DNA of 64,000 nt. Source: Hericium rajendrae. Taxonomy: Eukaryota > Basidiomycota > Agaricomycetes > Russulales > Hericiaceae. Positions within the stretch are counted from its first letter, which is position 1. The number at the start of each line of letters is the position of its first letter. The stretch spans positions 1,612,001-1,676,000 of the forward strand of contig CM065881.1 in NCBI GenBank assembly GCA_033439255.1. The letters run 5' to 3'. The position numbers and the translations under genes were made by a program. The notes under the pieces were generated by a model that ran no database searches, was not told where the DNA came from, and was given only the letters and a program-made list of their open reading frames with translations. Of this stretch, positions 10,626-20,741 are shown in pieces.

Positions 10626-13436
10626 TTTAAGCACATATTTTCATATTTGGCAGTTAATATAAGTAAAAAAGTGTTACATTTGAATTCAGCTCACAAAATG
10701 AAGCAAATGTATATAGATATATTGTATAGTTAAGTACTAAACTTGGCATAATTGCTTATAGAACAATTTGAATGTCAGATCTGAGCATAGCTTGAGATTC
10801 TTGGATAATTGCCAAATTGATAAATTACTATTGGATCTCATGAGATGACACTAAATCAGCATTTTGCAAAATATCATGGTAACTCAGATGAAACCTTATA
10901 AATTTCAAAAGTATCTAAGGCAAAATCCTACAAGACTTGATCTCATGAAATCCAAAAGCATCTAAGACAAGATTTTATAAAATACAAAAAATATCTAACA
11001 TAGAGTCCTACAAGATCCTATGAATCTGAAAACATCTAAAACATAATCTTGCAGGATTTTATGTAGTTTGAAAATGTCTAAAACAGAATTCCGTGAGATT
11101 TCATGTGGTTAGAAAATGTCTACTAAAACAGAATCCCGCGAAATCTCCAAAAATGTCTAAAACTGAATCCTGCGGGATTTTATGCAGTCAGAAAATGTCT
11201 AAGACAAAATCTCGCGGGATCCCTAAAAATGTCTAAAACAAAATCCCATGGGATTTCATGTGGTTAGAAAATGTCTACTAAGACAGAATCCCACAGGATC
11301 TCCAAAAATGTCTAAAACTGAATCCTGCGAGATTTCATGCAGTCAGAAAATGTCTAAGACAAATTCCTGCAGAATCCCTAAAAATGTCTAAAACAAAATC
11401 TCATGGGATCTCATGAGATCCAAAAATGTCCAAAAGAGAATCCCGTGGGATCTCCAAAAATGTCTAAAACTGAATCTCATGGGATTTTATGTAGTCAGAA
11501 AATGTCTAAGACAGAATCCCGCAGGATCCCTAAAATGTCTAAAATAAAATCCTACGGAATTCCATGGGATCCAAAAATGTCTAAAACAGAATCCTGTAGA
11601 ATTTCATGAGATTCAAAAATGTCTAAGATAGAATCCCACAGGATCTCATAGGATCTAAAAATGTCTAAAACAGAATCCTGTGGGATCACATGGGATCTGA
11701 AAATATCTAAGACAGAGTCTGGCAGGATTCTATGAGATCCAATAATATTCCATTGGACAGTAGAGGATGGGCCGAGCAATTGACAACCTGTAAGATCAAG
11801 TGGACCAGCCAATGACCCATTAGACAGTGGAGAACAGGCCTGTCAATGATGAATGTACAGTAGACACTGTTAAAGGACAGGCCAGCTAATGACCCATTGG
11901 ATGTCAGAGGATGGGCCAGTCAATGATGAATATGCAGTGATATTGTAAGAGGATGGGCCGGCCAATGACCCAATGACCAGTAGAAATTGTAAGGGGACAG
12001 GTCCGTCGATGACCCAATGGATGGTAGAGAACCGGCTGAGCAATTGACATTCCACAGGATCGAGAGGGCCAGCCAATGACCCATTGAACATCAGAGAACG
12101 GGCCCGTCAATGATGAATGACCAGTAGACATTATAAGGGGATGGGCCAGCCAATGACCCAATGGATGGTAGAGGACGGGCCGAGCAACTGATATCCTGCG
12201 GGATCAAGTGGGCCAGCCAATGATCCAATGGACATCAGAGGACAGGCTGGTCAATGATGAATGGACACTACAGATTAAATGACTAGAGGCCGAACAATGA
12301 CCCATTGGTACATAGGAAGGGCAGGCCTGTCATTGGATGACTGCTACATTGTGATGGACGGGCCAGCGCAGGATGGCCAATCAACAATGGCACTTTGTCA
12401 GGTTCACCTGGCATTACCTCAATGCACTAAGTGACTGTTTTATGTGCGACCATAACGAGCGACCATTCGACACTGCCAACCCCAACCCCGCATCTGGCAG
12501 AGGGTCATGGCTTGGCCACGTCGATGCGAAGCCTATCGTCTGCTGCATCACCATCCATCTTCGCGCCAATTCCGTTCAAAACTGTGATGTCGCAAAATCA
12601 CCCTGCATGGATGAAGGCCGGTCTCAATTGGTTGTGGGCTATAGATTCTTCTGCCCAGTGGCAGAGATTCATTGCTGCATGGGTGGGCCATGAGGTTGCC
12701 TCTGGATACAAAGAGAATGGGGTAAGTTTCATTTATTGTCGCTATATTATGTACAATGAGCTGACATACATATATATAGAAACTCCCAACCACTCTCCGC
12801 CCAGCTGTGACAAAATGGTGGATGAAGAATCATCGGACATTTGATGAATACCCCCCTATCAACGACATCAATGAGTACGGTGCCACGGCTAGTGCGTGGT
12901 ATAAGTCCATGCAGCCTGCCTGCCGTGGTGGTGACGACTTCTGCCGTCATCAGCCTGTTGGCGGAGTCGAGTGGGGCTGCTTGATGGCTAGTGGCACCAC
13001 TGGCGTGTACCTCGCGGTCATCATCTTCGGATGGTGGCTGCAAGGTGTCAAGGAGTTGGACACTCCCGAGCATGACACCTTGCATGCAGAGGTCATAGCA
13101 TATGTTGAAGACTTCACTTGGGTCCTCAGTCAAGTCCGGGCGTTGCCAGCTTCCCCTACTTGTTCTACGACATCACTGTCTGCCAGCTCTGTGGAGTCAC
13201 CATCTGCCGGCTCCGTGGCATCGCCTTCCATCAGCACTATGCCAGCGCCAGCAACCGAGAGGAAGAAGCAGGTGCCATCGACGAGAAAGAAGTCAACGCC
13301 TTCGGCGGTGGGCGACACACTGGAGCCTGTGAAGATGAAGCGGCGCCGTGACACGGTGATGCAGGGTACTTCGTTGACGAAGCGGCACCGCAACACAGTG
13401 ACTCAGGGTGCTTCAGCGATGAAGCACCACTCCTAA

Positions 13437-14054
13437 TGCCTTTGCTGCCCCCATTTTCCACTGGCCATCTGTTGTCCTCATTGCCTGCATGTGTCTCCGC
13501 TCAAGCCCGTCCATTTTTTTCACCGAAATCACTCGTCACTCATATATGCTATCCATGGATCTTATCTTCGCCCATCCCTTCCCTTTCTGGATTGCGCGCT
13601 TCATGCCCATCCCTTCTCTTTCTGGATTGCGCACTTCGCGCCGGAGGTCTATGTTTCACCTGTGCTTCATGCAGTTCTGCCATATCATTAATGTGTGCTC
13701 TGTTTTACTCTCGCTTTCTTACCCCTGCTGTTGTTTTCCTGCCCATGCTTATGCATTCTCGCTTGTGCTATGCTGATGTTTTTGTTGCTGCTTTCTTGTT
13801 TTTGTCACTTTCTCTTTTTTCATCTTCTGTTCGTGTTTTCGCACATCTTTCTTGAGCTTCCAGTTTTATGCCAGTTTTTGATGTTTTTTGATGCTTTTTT
13901 CGTACTTTTTTCGTACCTTTTTTTTATGTAGCATGCTGATGCAATATACAGTGTTCCATGTCGGTCAGCGCATGATATTTCACCAGCTGACCAGGTAAGT
14001 AGCCTGTCAATTTTTGACAGGTGTGAGCAGCACCATCAAAAAATGCAAGACGGG
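13437..14054. other. pyrimidine-rich tail of KDZ-1, no gene
   Basis: Sequence after the cargo-gene stop contains a short repeated phrase (CCCATCCCTTCCCTTTCTGG / CCCATCCCTTCTCTTTCTGG) and T-rich runs. The open frames are Phe/Leu/Ser-rich composition artefacts. It probably holds the 3' UTR and subterminal DNA. Confidence 0.5.
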
Positions 14055-14134
14055 CTGTGAATTGAGGATTAACGACGCGTCAAAATGAAAATTGACTGGC
14101 TGTCAAATGAGAGTTGACTGGCTGTCAAAATCTC
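14055..14134 (-). repeat. right terminal inverted repeat of KDZ-1
   Basis: The inverse of the window start. Reading inward on the minus strand it begins GAGATTTTGACAGCCAGTCA. The next bases outside are GCCGGTGC. It contains two direct copies of a GACTGGCTGTCAAA unit. Confidence 0.65.
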
Positions 14135-14203
14135 GCCGGTGCTATACACATATTGTTTGTGATAATGATCACAAGTTATTGAATAGGATTGGACCCAGTG
14201 GTG

Positions 14204-14480
14204 TTCGCACAGCCTCAACGCCCTCAGCATCGTCTCAGTGCCCTCAGCGCCCTCTCCACCCCTTCCACGCCCTCTCCACGCCTTTCGTGCCATCTTTTTG
14301 CCCTCAGCGCCACGTCCGCAGCCTCTTCGCCCTCCGCGCCGCCTCCACGCCATCCGCACTACATCCACGTGCTCTGCGCTGTGTCCATGCTGTGTTCGTG
14401 CTGTCTGCACTGTGTCCACGTCATCTGCACCGTGTCCGTGCCACCCGTGCAGCGTCTCCGCCCTTTACCGCACCTCGCGT
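14204..14480. repeat. GC-rich low-complexity tract (CCCTCAGCGCC type)
   Basis: Repetition of CCTCAGCGCCCTC and CGCCATCCGCAC-like phrases outside the right end of KDZ-1. Overlapping ORFs on both strands are artefacts of the repeat. From 14480 to about 14985 the DNA becomes AT-rich with many CATAGCTCTA-like words and no gene. Confidence 0.65.
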
Positions 14481-14987
14481 GCATCGTCAGCCATGCACGT
14501 GACCATAACGCCACACGCACGCACCTTAGCAGCCATCTAATAGCAGTGTAGCAGGCAGCAGCTCACGCACGACTGCTACATGATGTGTGCAATGCTGCCC
14601 GAGTTATGTTCATGATTATAATTCATTTCTGTAGTTGTAGACTAGTTCTTGTAACTGTATTCCTAAATATTAGTAAACCTTTTTTTTTTGGAAGTTGAAA
14701 ATCCCTCATTTAATAAAATCAAAAGATTTGACTTGTGATTATGGAGTCTATCATATCTGACATAGGGCTGATAGAGTCCATAGCAAGGCTTTGATGATAT
14801 ATAGCTCTGATAGTAATGGCTTATAGGTACATAGGTCTATATACCTTCTGCCTGCTGCTATAAAGGCTATCATAATGTGCATAGCTCTACATAGGCACAA
14901 GGATGGCTATATAGATCTCATAGCACTATGCTAGGACACATATCTTAGTGCTGAGCTATATAGATTTTTAATTTTTCAGATGAAGAT

Positions 14988-15473
14988 TACAAAAAAGTGA
15001 AAATGAACTAGAAAAAAAAAAGATAACAACATCAGTTGTAATCAGATAACAAAGATAACAAACCTTACCTTAACAATGTAACAAACACTACAAAAAGCGA
15101 AAAGATAACAGCTTAAAAGGTAACAAACCTTACCTTACAGTTGTAGCAATGACTACAAAAAAGTGAAAGTGTACAAAAAAGATAACAACATTAGTGTAAG
15201 GAACATAACAAAGATAACAAATGCTTATCTTAGAAGTGTAGTAACACTACAAAAAAGCGAAAAAGATCAGAAAGATAACAAAGTCAACAATACTTACCTT
15301 AGGAGTAGTAGTCACATAACTACAAAAAAGCAGAAATGAAGTCAAAGGTAACAAAGATAACAAACTTACCTTCAAGAGCAGAGATGGTGGTGGTTGCAGA
15401 GAGAGAGGTATTTCAGAGCAAACTCATCAGATATGTCTTTTAATTGGAGTTTAAATCAGCCACATAGCCACAA
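14988..15473 (-). repeat. intron-like repeat array, copy A
   Basis: On the minus strand, five units each begin with a donor-like GTAAGT or ATAAG, contain TTTGTTATCTTTGTTA and in several cases ACTAAT, and end in GCTTTTTTGTAG. They are separated by about 18-22 bp blocks such as TTATGTGACTACTACTCCTA. The stretch 14988-15473 closely matches 18946-19418 as a direct repeat with the same right-hand break after CACATAGCCACAA. No ORF runs through it. Confidence 0.75.
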
Positions 15474-15484
15474 AACCTGTTGTC

Positions 15485-15760
15485 AGATTTCAGATTATTA
15501 TCAGACTTGGATCTGAGATCAGAACTTAATCTGTAGTCAAAATATTATATTAAGTCAGACTTTAATTTGTAATCAGACTTGATATCTGTAGTCAGATTTT
15601 AATTTATAGTCAGATTTGATATCTGTAGCCAGATTTGATATCTGTAGCTAGATTTGATATCTGCAGTCAGACTTAATATCTGAGATCAGAAATGATATCT
15701 AATCTCAGATGTTTTTCTGATTATACCTGTAGGATTACACCTGTATCATTAACCTGACTT
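15485..15760. repeat. TCAGA short tandem repeats
   Basis: Degenerate ~19-20 bp units of the type GTCAGATTTGATATCTGTAG. They are followed at 15795-15823 by AGAAAGTTTGTAGGGTTTCT plus GATG, the terminal motif of the CATCAG element family, so this looks like the subterminal region of one such element whose other end I could not find. Confidence 0.6.
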
Positions 15761-16589
15761 GTCTGATTCTTGCTACCAGTTCCAATCAGATTTTATAAGA
15801 AAGTTTGTAGGGTTTCTGATGCCCTTCCTCCATCACATCATTGTTGCTCATTTGTCATATCTCTGTCACATCACTGTCATATCATACTATCATCCTCCAC
15901 TCTCCTTCTTGACTCGTTGATTTTTGTACACAAGCTATTCCCTCTCTCTGCATACTTAATCCCCATTTTGTTTATCTTTGTCCATGTTCAGTCCATGCTA
16001 CTTTGTCAACAGATACATGTAGTTTGCAAGTGTCTATGTCTCCTCTACTTCGCATGCACAAACATACTACTATGATATTTTAGCTATGATTTGTGTGCAC
16101 ATACTATACATCGTGCAAAGCTTGGATAGTGTATTTGACATAGCTTGTAATGCATTCACTTAATGGTCTGACTGGAGTGACCACTGCACCAGCCTGCACT
16201 TATGCACAGCCCCAGTGAGCACTACATGATAGTTCATGCAGACAAGTCATGATGCTAAGTGAGTGCAGTGAGAGCACCATCAGAAGTACATACTTAAGTC
16301 ATTTAGTAGCAAAAATCCTGTATATGTAGACTAGAATTAATATACTATCTTTGTGATAAAAAGAGTCCATCCCAAAGCCTAGTAATTTCATCTGCTGCTG
16401 CCCTTCATACTGATCAGACTTGCAAGAGCAAGCACCTGAATGTGAGAACATATTCTTTCTTCATCCTTGCATTCAGATGCTGATTTTGATTAACACTACT
16501 TATAACTATCTAACAATCTTGGTTCTTCCTCTCTATAACTATCAAACATTATATGTATTGATTGATAATTGAAAGAAAATAAAAAAACT

Positions 16590-16745
16590 AGATGGTCAGA
16601 GCTGGAGTTGAATCTGCAAACTCATCGGATTGAAGATATGTGATTATATAAGCCAACTGCCTAATGGGCATAGTCATTGTTTGCATGTCATTTTCACTAT
16701 AAAAAGGCGGTATAGAGTAAATGATTCTAAGGAATCATAAAGAGG
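16590..16745 (-). repeat. possible tRNA-derived SINE, copy 1
   Basis: The reverse complement matches 62766-62935 throughout: GATTCCTTAGAATC, TTTACTCTATACCG, then GGCAGTTGGCTTATATAATC, then GAGTTTGCAG. On the minus strand AGGCAGTTGGC resembles a pol III A box and AGATTCAACTCC, some 50 bases on, resembles a B box. It could instead be a decayed tRNA-like hairpin. Confidence 0.45.
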
Positions 16746-18160
16746 AATAGAAAATCAGGTAGAAACCCACCTGTCTACTTGGGCTGTACAAAAGTAGTGA
16801 TGGTCTTGTGTCCTGCACCATAGGTTGAATAGGGTTGAACTCTTAAATACTATTATGAACTCGACCATCACTTCCCCATTGACATCTTAGTGTGGAAAGG
16901 GTTATATAGACTACATATTTGAGCACCAGAAGTCAAATTGATGGACAAAGAGCACATGCAGACACTTACTTCATTCTTTGGATTACTTTTAAAATCAGAA
17001 CACAAAAACTTCAATCTTGCAGATGAGTTGAAGTCTAAGCACCACTTTTGTACAGTGGCCAAATTGACTGGACAAAAATTTCAGCGCTTAAATTTTGACA
17101 AATATGGTGAGGCTTGAGGGGTTTGGGAGAAAAAAGGGTGTAAATATGATTAGCTCGGCAGCTTTTGAATGGAAAGAAACATCGCAAATTGTGGTATAAC
17201 TCAGCATCGAGCACTTAGATGATGATGCAGTCATCCTCTGGCACAGACACTGTGAGCACACACCCAAAACCCATGAACAACTGCACACTCACATGCAGCG
17301 GTGCAAGGTGCCATCACTGAATGTCCAGCCTACATCTCCTATCATCGACTTGTTCAAATCCACCCCGAACCCTGTGCTGTCTGTGAGCTCCAGGCCATCC
17401 ATGCACCACCTGTGCCTACCTGTGCTTGCACTAGGACATTAGAATATTTTCCGCTGGCTGAAGGCAAGCCAGCTCGTCCTACAACAACCAAGCAATGACT
17501 CCATTCGTGTAGTTTGGACCAGATGCCTAAAGACTTCAGCTCGTATTTTAACACATTTGTGTAGCTATTGCTTACTATTACTTATATATACTACTATATA
17601 TAGCTACTACTTGCCATATTTAGTAGTACTTATGTGGTGTGGTCAATTCTATGATCCTCCAAATTTTTATCTTTGTCAGCTTTAACTTTTGGGCTAATTG
17701 CTCTTGTGGAACACTTTCTTTCATCAATATGCATGTTTTCACAAGAGCGATAAGGAAACGGACAACTTTTGGCACCTACATTTCAGTTGCACAAAAGTAG
17801 CAATGTTTAGAGAGCCTACACCATAAACTTAATGTCAATGCAAAGTCGAGATATTTGATAGTTGAGTAGCAATGTGTTTAGAAATGCACATGTGCACACC
17901 AACCCAACCCAACACCAGTAACAACTATTGAACTGGCTTTACTTTGTAATCTGGATCTGAACATATAAAGTTGACGACAGATGATGATAATGAAAAAGAA
18001 CATATGCTTGAATTGTAGCACAATATTATATGAGCAATGAACAAGTAGTTTGACTGTTATAGCTACTAATCAGTACTTTTACAAACTTTCTGGCCATGTC
18101 TGATTGCACCTGGGAGCAACATTCAGACACATCAGGCAATCATGCAGGGTATAGTACCAC
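16746..18160. other. AT-rich spacer, only unassigned short ORFs
   Basis: Open frames such as 17301-17498 (+, 65 codons with ITECPAYISYHRL and CAVCELQAIHAPP) resemble remnants of a coding region, but I recognise no family and see no continuous gene. The rest is AT-rich intergenic sequence. Confidence 0.4.
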
Positions 18161-18164
18161 AGAT

Positions 18165-18372
18165 ACAATCATATTTATATCTGACCTCAGATTTTACTTC
18201 TAATCTCAGATTTTATGCCTGGCTCCAGATTTTATGTCTGGCTCCAGATTTTATGTCTGGCCTCAGATTTCATGTCTGGCCCCAGATTTCATGTCTGGCA
18301 GATTTCATGTCTGGCCTCAGATTTAAAGCTGACAGCAGCTTTAAACCTGATAGCAATTTTAAATCTGATATT
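18165..18372 (+). repeat. TCTGGCCTCAGATTT tandem array
   Basis: About ten degenerate units of 18-20 bp (CAGATTTTATGTCTGGCTC, CAGATTTCATGTCTGGCCC). No coding signal is seen. It belongs to the same TCTGA-rich style as 15485-15760 and the CATCAG elements. Confidence 0.75.
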
Positions 18373-18469
18373 ATATATTGAATTCATGCTTTTCAATCAA
18401 TCAATATATCTATAGGCTAAACAAACATCATATCAACTACATAAGTAATCATCCTTATCTCAATTACAA

Positions 18470-19418
18470 AAAAAGCAAAAAAGGCTACAAATATAACAAC
18501 ATCAGGCTGAAAAATATAACAAAGATTATAAGACTTATCTTAGAACTACCAAAAAAGTGAAACAGACTACAAAAATCACAACCTTACCTTATAATGACTG
18601 CAAAAAAGCAAAAATGAATCTGAAAAACTATAACTTTATTAGTCTTAACAAGATAACAAAGATAACAAAACTTATCTTAGAAGTGTAGTCAAGACTACAA
18701 AAAGCAAAAATCTACTAAAAAGAGAACAATATAAATGTAAGGAATATAAAAAAGATAACAAAGCTTACCTTAAAAGTATACCAAAGTCTACAAAAAGCGA
18801 AAATGTAAGAAAAGATAACAAAACAGAACTTACAATGATAAGAAAGACTACAAAAAAGCAAAATATAGTGAAAAGATTATAACATTACTGTAAGCAAGAT
18901 AAGAAAGATAACAAATCATACCCTAGAAGTATAACAAAGACTATAAAAAAGCGAAAATGAACTAAAAAAAAAGATAACAACATTAGTTGTAATAAGATAA
19001 CAAAGATAACAAAACTTATCTTAATCATATAACAAACACTACAAAAAGCGAAAACATAAGAAAGATAACAAAACTTACCTTACAATTGTAGCAATGACTA
19101 CAAAAAAGCAAAAGTGTACAAAAAAGATAACAACATTAGTGTAAGGAACATAACAAAGATAACAAATGCTTATCTTAGAAGTGTAGTAACACTACAAAAA
19201 AGCGAAAAAGATCAGAAAGATAACAAAGTCAACAATACTTACCTTAGGAGTAGTAGTTACATAACTACAAAAAAGCGGAAATGAAGTCAAAGGTAACAAA
19301 GATAACAAACTTACCTTCAAGAGCAGAGATGGTGGTGGTTGCAAAGAGAGAGGTATTTCGGAGCAAACTCGTCAGATATGTCTTTTAATCGGAGTTTAAA
19401 TCAGCCACATAGCCACAA
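18470..19418 (-). repeat. intron-like repeat array, copy B (about 11 units)
   Basis: Acceptor-like GCTTTTTTGTAG or variants occur on the minus strand about every 55-100 bp (plus-strand positions near 18472, 18545, 18598, 18692, 18790, 18848, 18941, 19039, 19098, 19191, 19265). Each is paired with a donor-like GTAAGT/ATAAGT and separated by ~7-22 bp blocks. Several units hold ACTAAT, like a fungal branch point. 18946-19418 is the near-copy of array A. Confidence 0.75.
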
Positions 19419-19439
19419 TTGAACAAAGACATATGATCT

Positions 19440-20132
19440 GGCACTTGTAGCTCGCTCAATTTGTATCGGATTTCGACGCTCTTAGATGCGTTCGAAAGGC
19501 CTTGTCAACCGCTTTCCAACAAACCTTTATACGCTATGTTATGTGAAAAACTCGTGGAATGCGATGCATTTTTGTTTTGGAAGAAGATTGATTGATATCT
19601 TAGTCAATTGTGGGCGCTTTTTCTCGATCTTGGATGCATTGGAAAGGTGTGAAAAATCGCTTTCCAATAAGCCCTCATAGACTGAATTATATGCAATATT
19701 CATAGAATGCAATCCATTTTCTTGTTTCGATCTTCTGAGAAGAAGATAGAGGGGTACCTCGCTCAATTTGTATCGGATTTCAATGCTCTTAGATGTGTTA
19801 GAAAGGTCTTATCAACCGCTTTCCAAAAAGCCTTTATACGCTGTGTTATGTGAAAAACTCGTAGAATGCGATGCATTTTTGTTTTGAAGAAAGATTAAAT
19901 GATATCTTAGTCAATTTTGGGTGCTTTTTCTCGATCTTGGATGCATTGGAAAGGTCTGATTTATTGCTTTTAAATAAGGCCTTATACAGTCTGATATTTG
20001 CAGAACTCATTTGTGCAGGACCATTTCTACTTCTGATCCTCTTAAACAAGAGATCTTGATCTATCTCAATCAGTTTTTGTCTGATCATTATTTTCTTAGA
20101 TGTATTTGAAAGCCCTATATAATCACACAATA
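19440..20132. repeat. satellite of about 150 bp, higher-order dimer of about 306 bp
   Basis: The block starting CTCGCTCAATTTGTATCGGA at about 19451 recurs at about 19758. Each ~306-bp block contains two related halves (GATGCGTTCGAAAGGCC...CCGCTTTCCAA and GATGCATTGGAAAGG...CGCTTTCCAA). A decayed fifth copy runs up to KDZ-2, and similar text (AACAAGCCCTTATGC) resumes after 52795. The ORFs inside simply read the repeat. Confidence 0.75.
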
Positions 20133-20136
20133 CATT

Positions 20137-20464
20137 GACTTTCGCTGCAACCTACGGGCCAGACAAAAGTGGCCTAAGGCCGTAAGTTACGGACTGGTCA
20201 AAGCCAGCTGGAATCACCGTTTTTGGTCCGTAAGCCACGAACCAGCTGGATTTGGGAATAGACCGTAGGTTACGGGTCGGCTTGCATAGATATGTACCGC
20301 AGTTTACGGTGCAGCTCGGTCACCCATATTTAATGCCTCGCAAACTACGGCCCAGCTCAACTGGCCTCGTCCCTGTCCGGATTCACCAGCCCGGTCTCGG
20401 ACCACTGCATGCACATTCGGACTCGGACTCGGACTCGGATTCGGACTTATATTATTCGGACTAG
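20137..20464 (+). repeat. left terminal inverted repeat of KDZ-2
   Basis: Starts GACTTTCGCTGCAACCTACG and runs through six TACGG-type words (CCGTAAGTTACGG, CCGTAGGTTACGG, CCGCAGTTTACGG, AAACTACGG) to a CGGACTCGGACTCGG tract. It is matched in reverse complement at 52455-52782 with few differences. Confidence 0.85.
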
Positions 20465-20741
20465 GGTTCAGATTCGGACTCGGAATTTCAGATTCTCAGA
20501 TCCTTAGGCCTCGGACTTATGCTCAAATCTGGCTGCAGATTCGGATTCACTCAACGGACTTGGGCCAACCGGTTTCAGCGTGCAATGGACCGGTATACGA
20601 GAATCAGAATACAATTGTATTGTCTGCGGACTACTACTTTCTCAGCCGGACTATCCACACGATGAAGGGAACTACTGATAAACGCGCACGAGAATCTATG
20701 CCTGACTAAATAAAATGTAAATAATGAGAAACTGACTGTGA

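Larger units (their letters stand above)
8460..12437. mobile_element. 4-kb fold-back element inside the cargo gene
   Basis: The ends are CAGTCACTTAGTG...CACTAAGTGACTG, with TT on both sides (8458-8459, 12438-12439). The left arm (8460 to about 10020) is repeated in reverse order and complement in the right arm (about 10870-12437): first an outer minisatellite built on TCATTGGCTGGCCCATCC, then an inner one built on TTTTAGACATTTTCAGATCC. The central ~850 bp is AT-rich. No transposase or other gene is seen, so it is non-autonomous. Confidence 0.8.
6754..13436 (+). pseudogene. Trp-rich cargo protein, split by a 4-kb insertion
   Basis: Exons inferred from splice signals: 6754-6978, 7040-7395, 7451-7579, 7634-7743, 7796-about 8457, then after the insertion about 12440-12720 and 12780-13436. 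The product would show MGRKPWATPPEVTWM, a VYNWFGNHYSHV segment, LPTTLMNALE...TGWKGTIFVGGPNP, a long Ser/Thr/Pro linker (7860-8450), and a C-terminal Trp-rich part (NHPAWMKAGLNWLWAID; KWWMKNHRTFDEYPP; AWYKSMQP) with a basic tail (KMKRRRDTV). I recognise this order of blocks from a large multi-copy family of Agaricomycetes proteins with no assigned function. Two in-frame stops (a TGA in KI-DERDRCW near 7187 and a TAA near 7668) and the 8460-12437 element mean that this copy is broken. Cargo of KDZ-1. Confidence 0.6.
1..14134. mobile_element. KDZ-1: KDZ-type DNA transposon with cargo
   Basis: The first ~90 bases are matched in reverse complement by 14055-14134. Both read inward from GAGATTT and share a CATTTTGACGCG block, so they look like terminal inverted repeats of one element. 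Between them lie a KDZ transposase, an RNase H1 N-terminal domain gene and a long cargo gene. The left edge coincides with the window start, so the true left end and the target duplication cannot be checked. The element has been hit by at least two later insertions (4514-4774 and 8460-12437), and its cargo genes carry in-frame stops, so it is probably no longer autonomous. Confidence 0.7.

Noticed and set aside
9300-11735. Repeat-encoded peptide (KMSKTKS-type) genes
   Set aside because: The frames translate the inner minisatellite of the fold-back and recur in inverted orientation.
13436-13931. Hydrophobic frames that could pass for membrane proteins
   Set aside because: Pyrimidine-rich DNA gives Phe/Leu/Ser runs in every frame; no conserved feature.
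14069-14551. Ala/Pro/Arg-rich frames on both strands
   Set aside because: By-product of CCCTCAGCGCC-type low-complexity DNA.
14988-19418. Direct repeats as LTRs of a 4-kb retroelement
   Set aside because: The direct repeats are intron-like arrays with unequal left edges; no TG...CA ends, duplication, or coding region between them.
19486-20130. Short genes such as 19846-20130 minus
   Set aside because: The same peptide recurs every satellite unit, so it is repeat translation.
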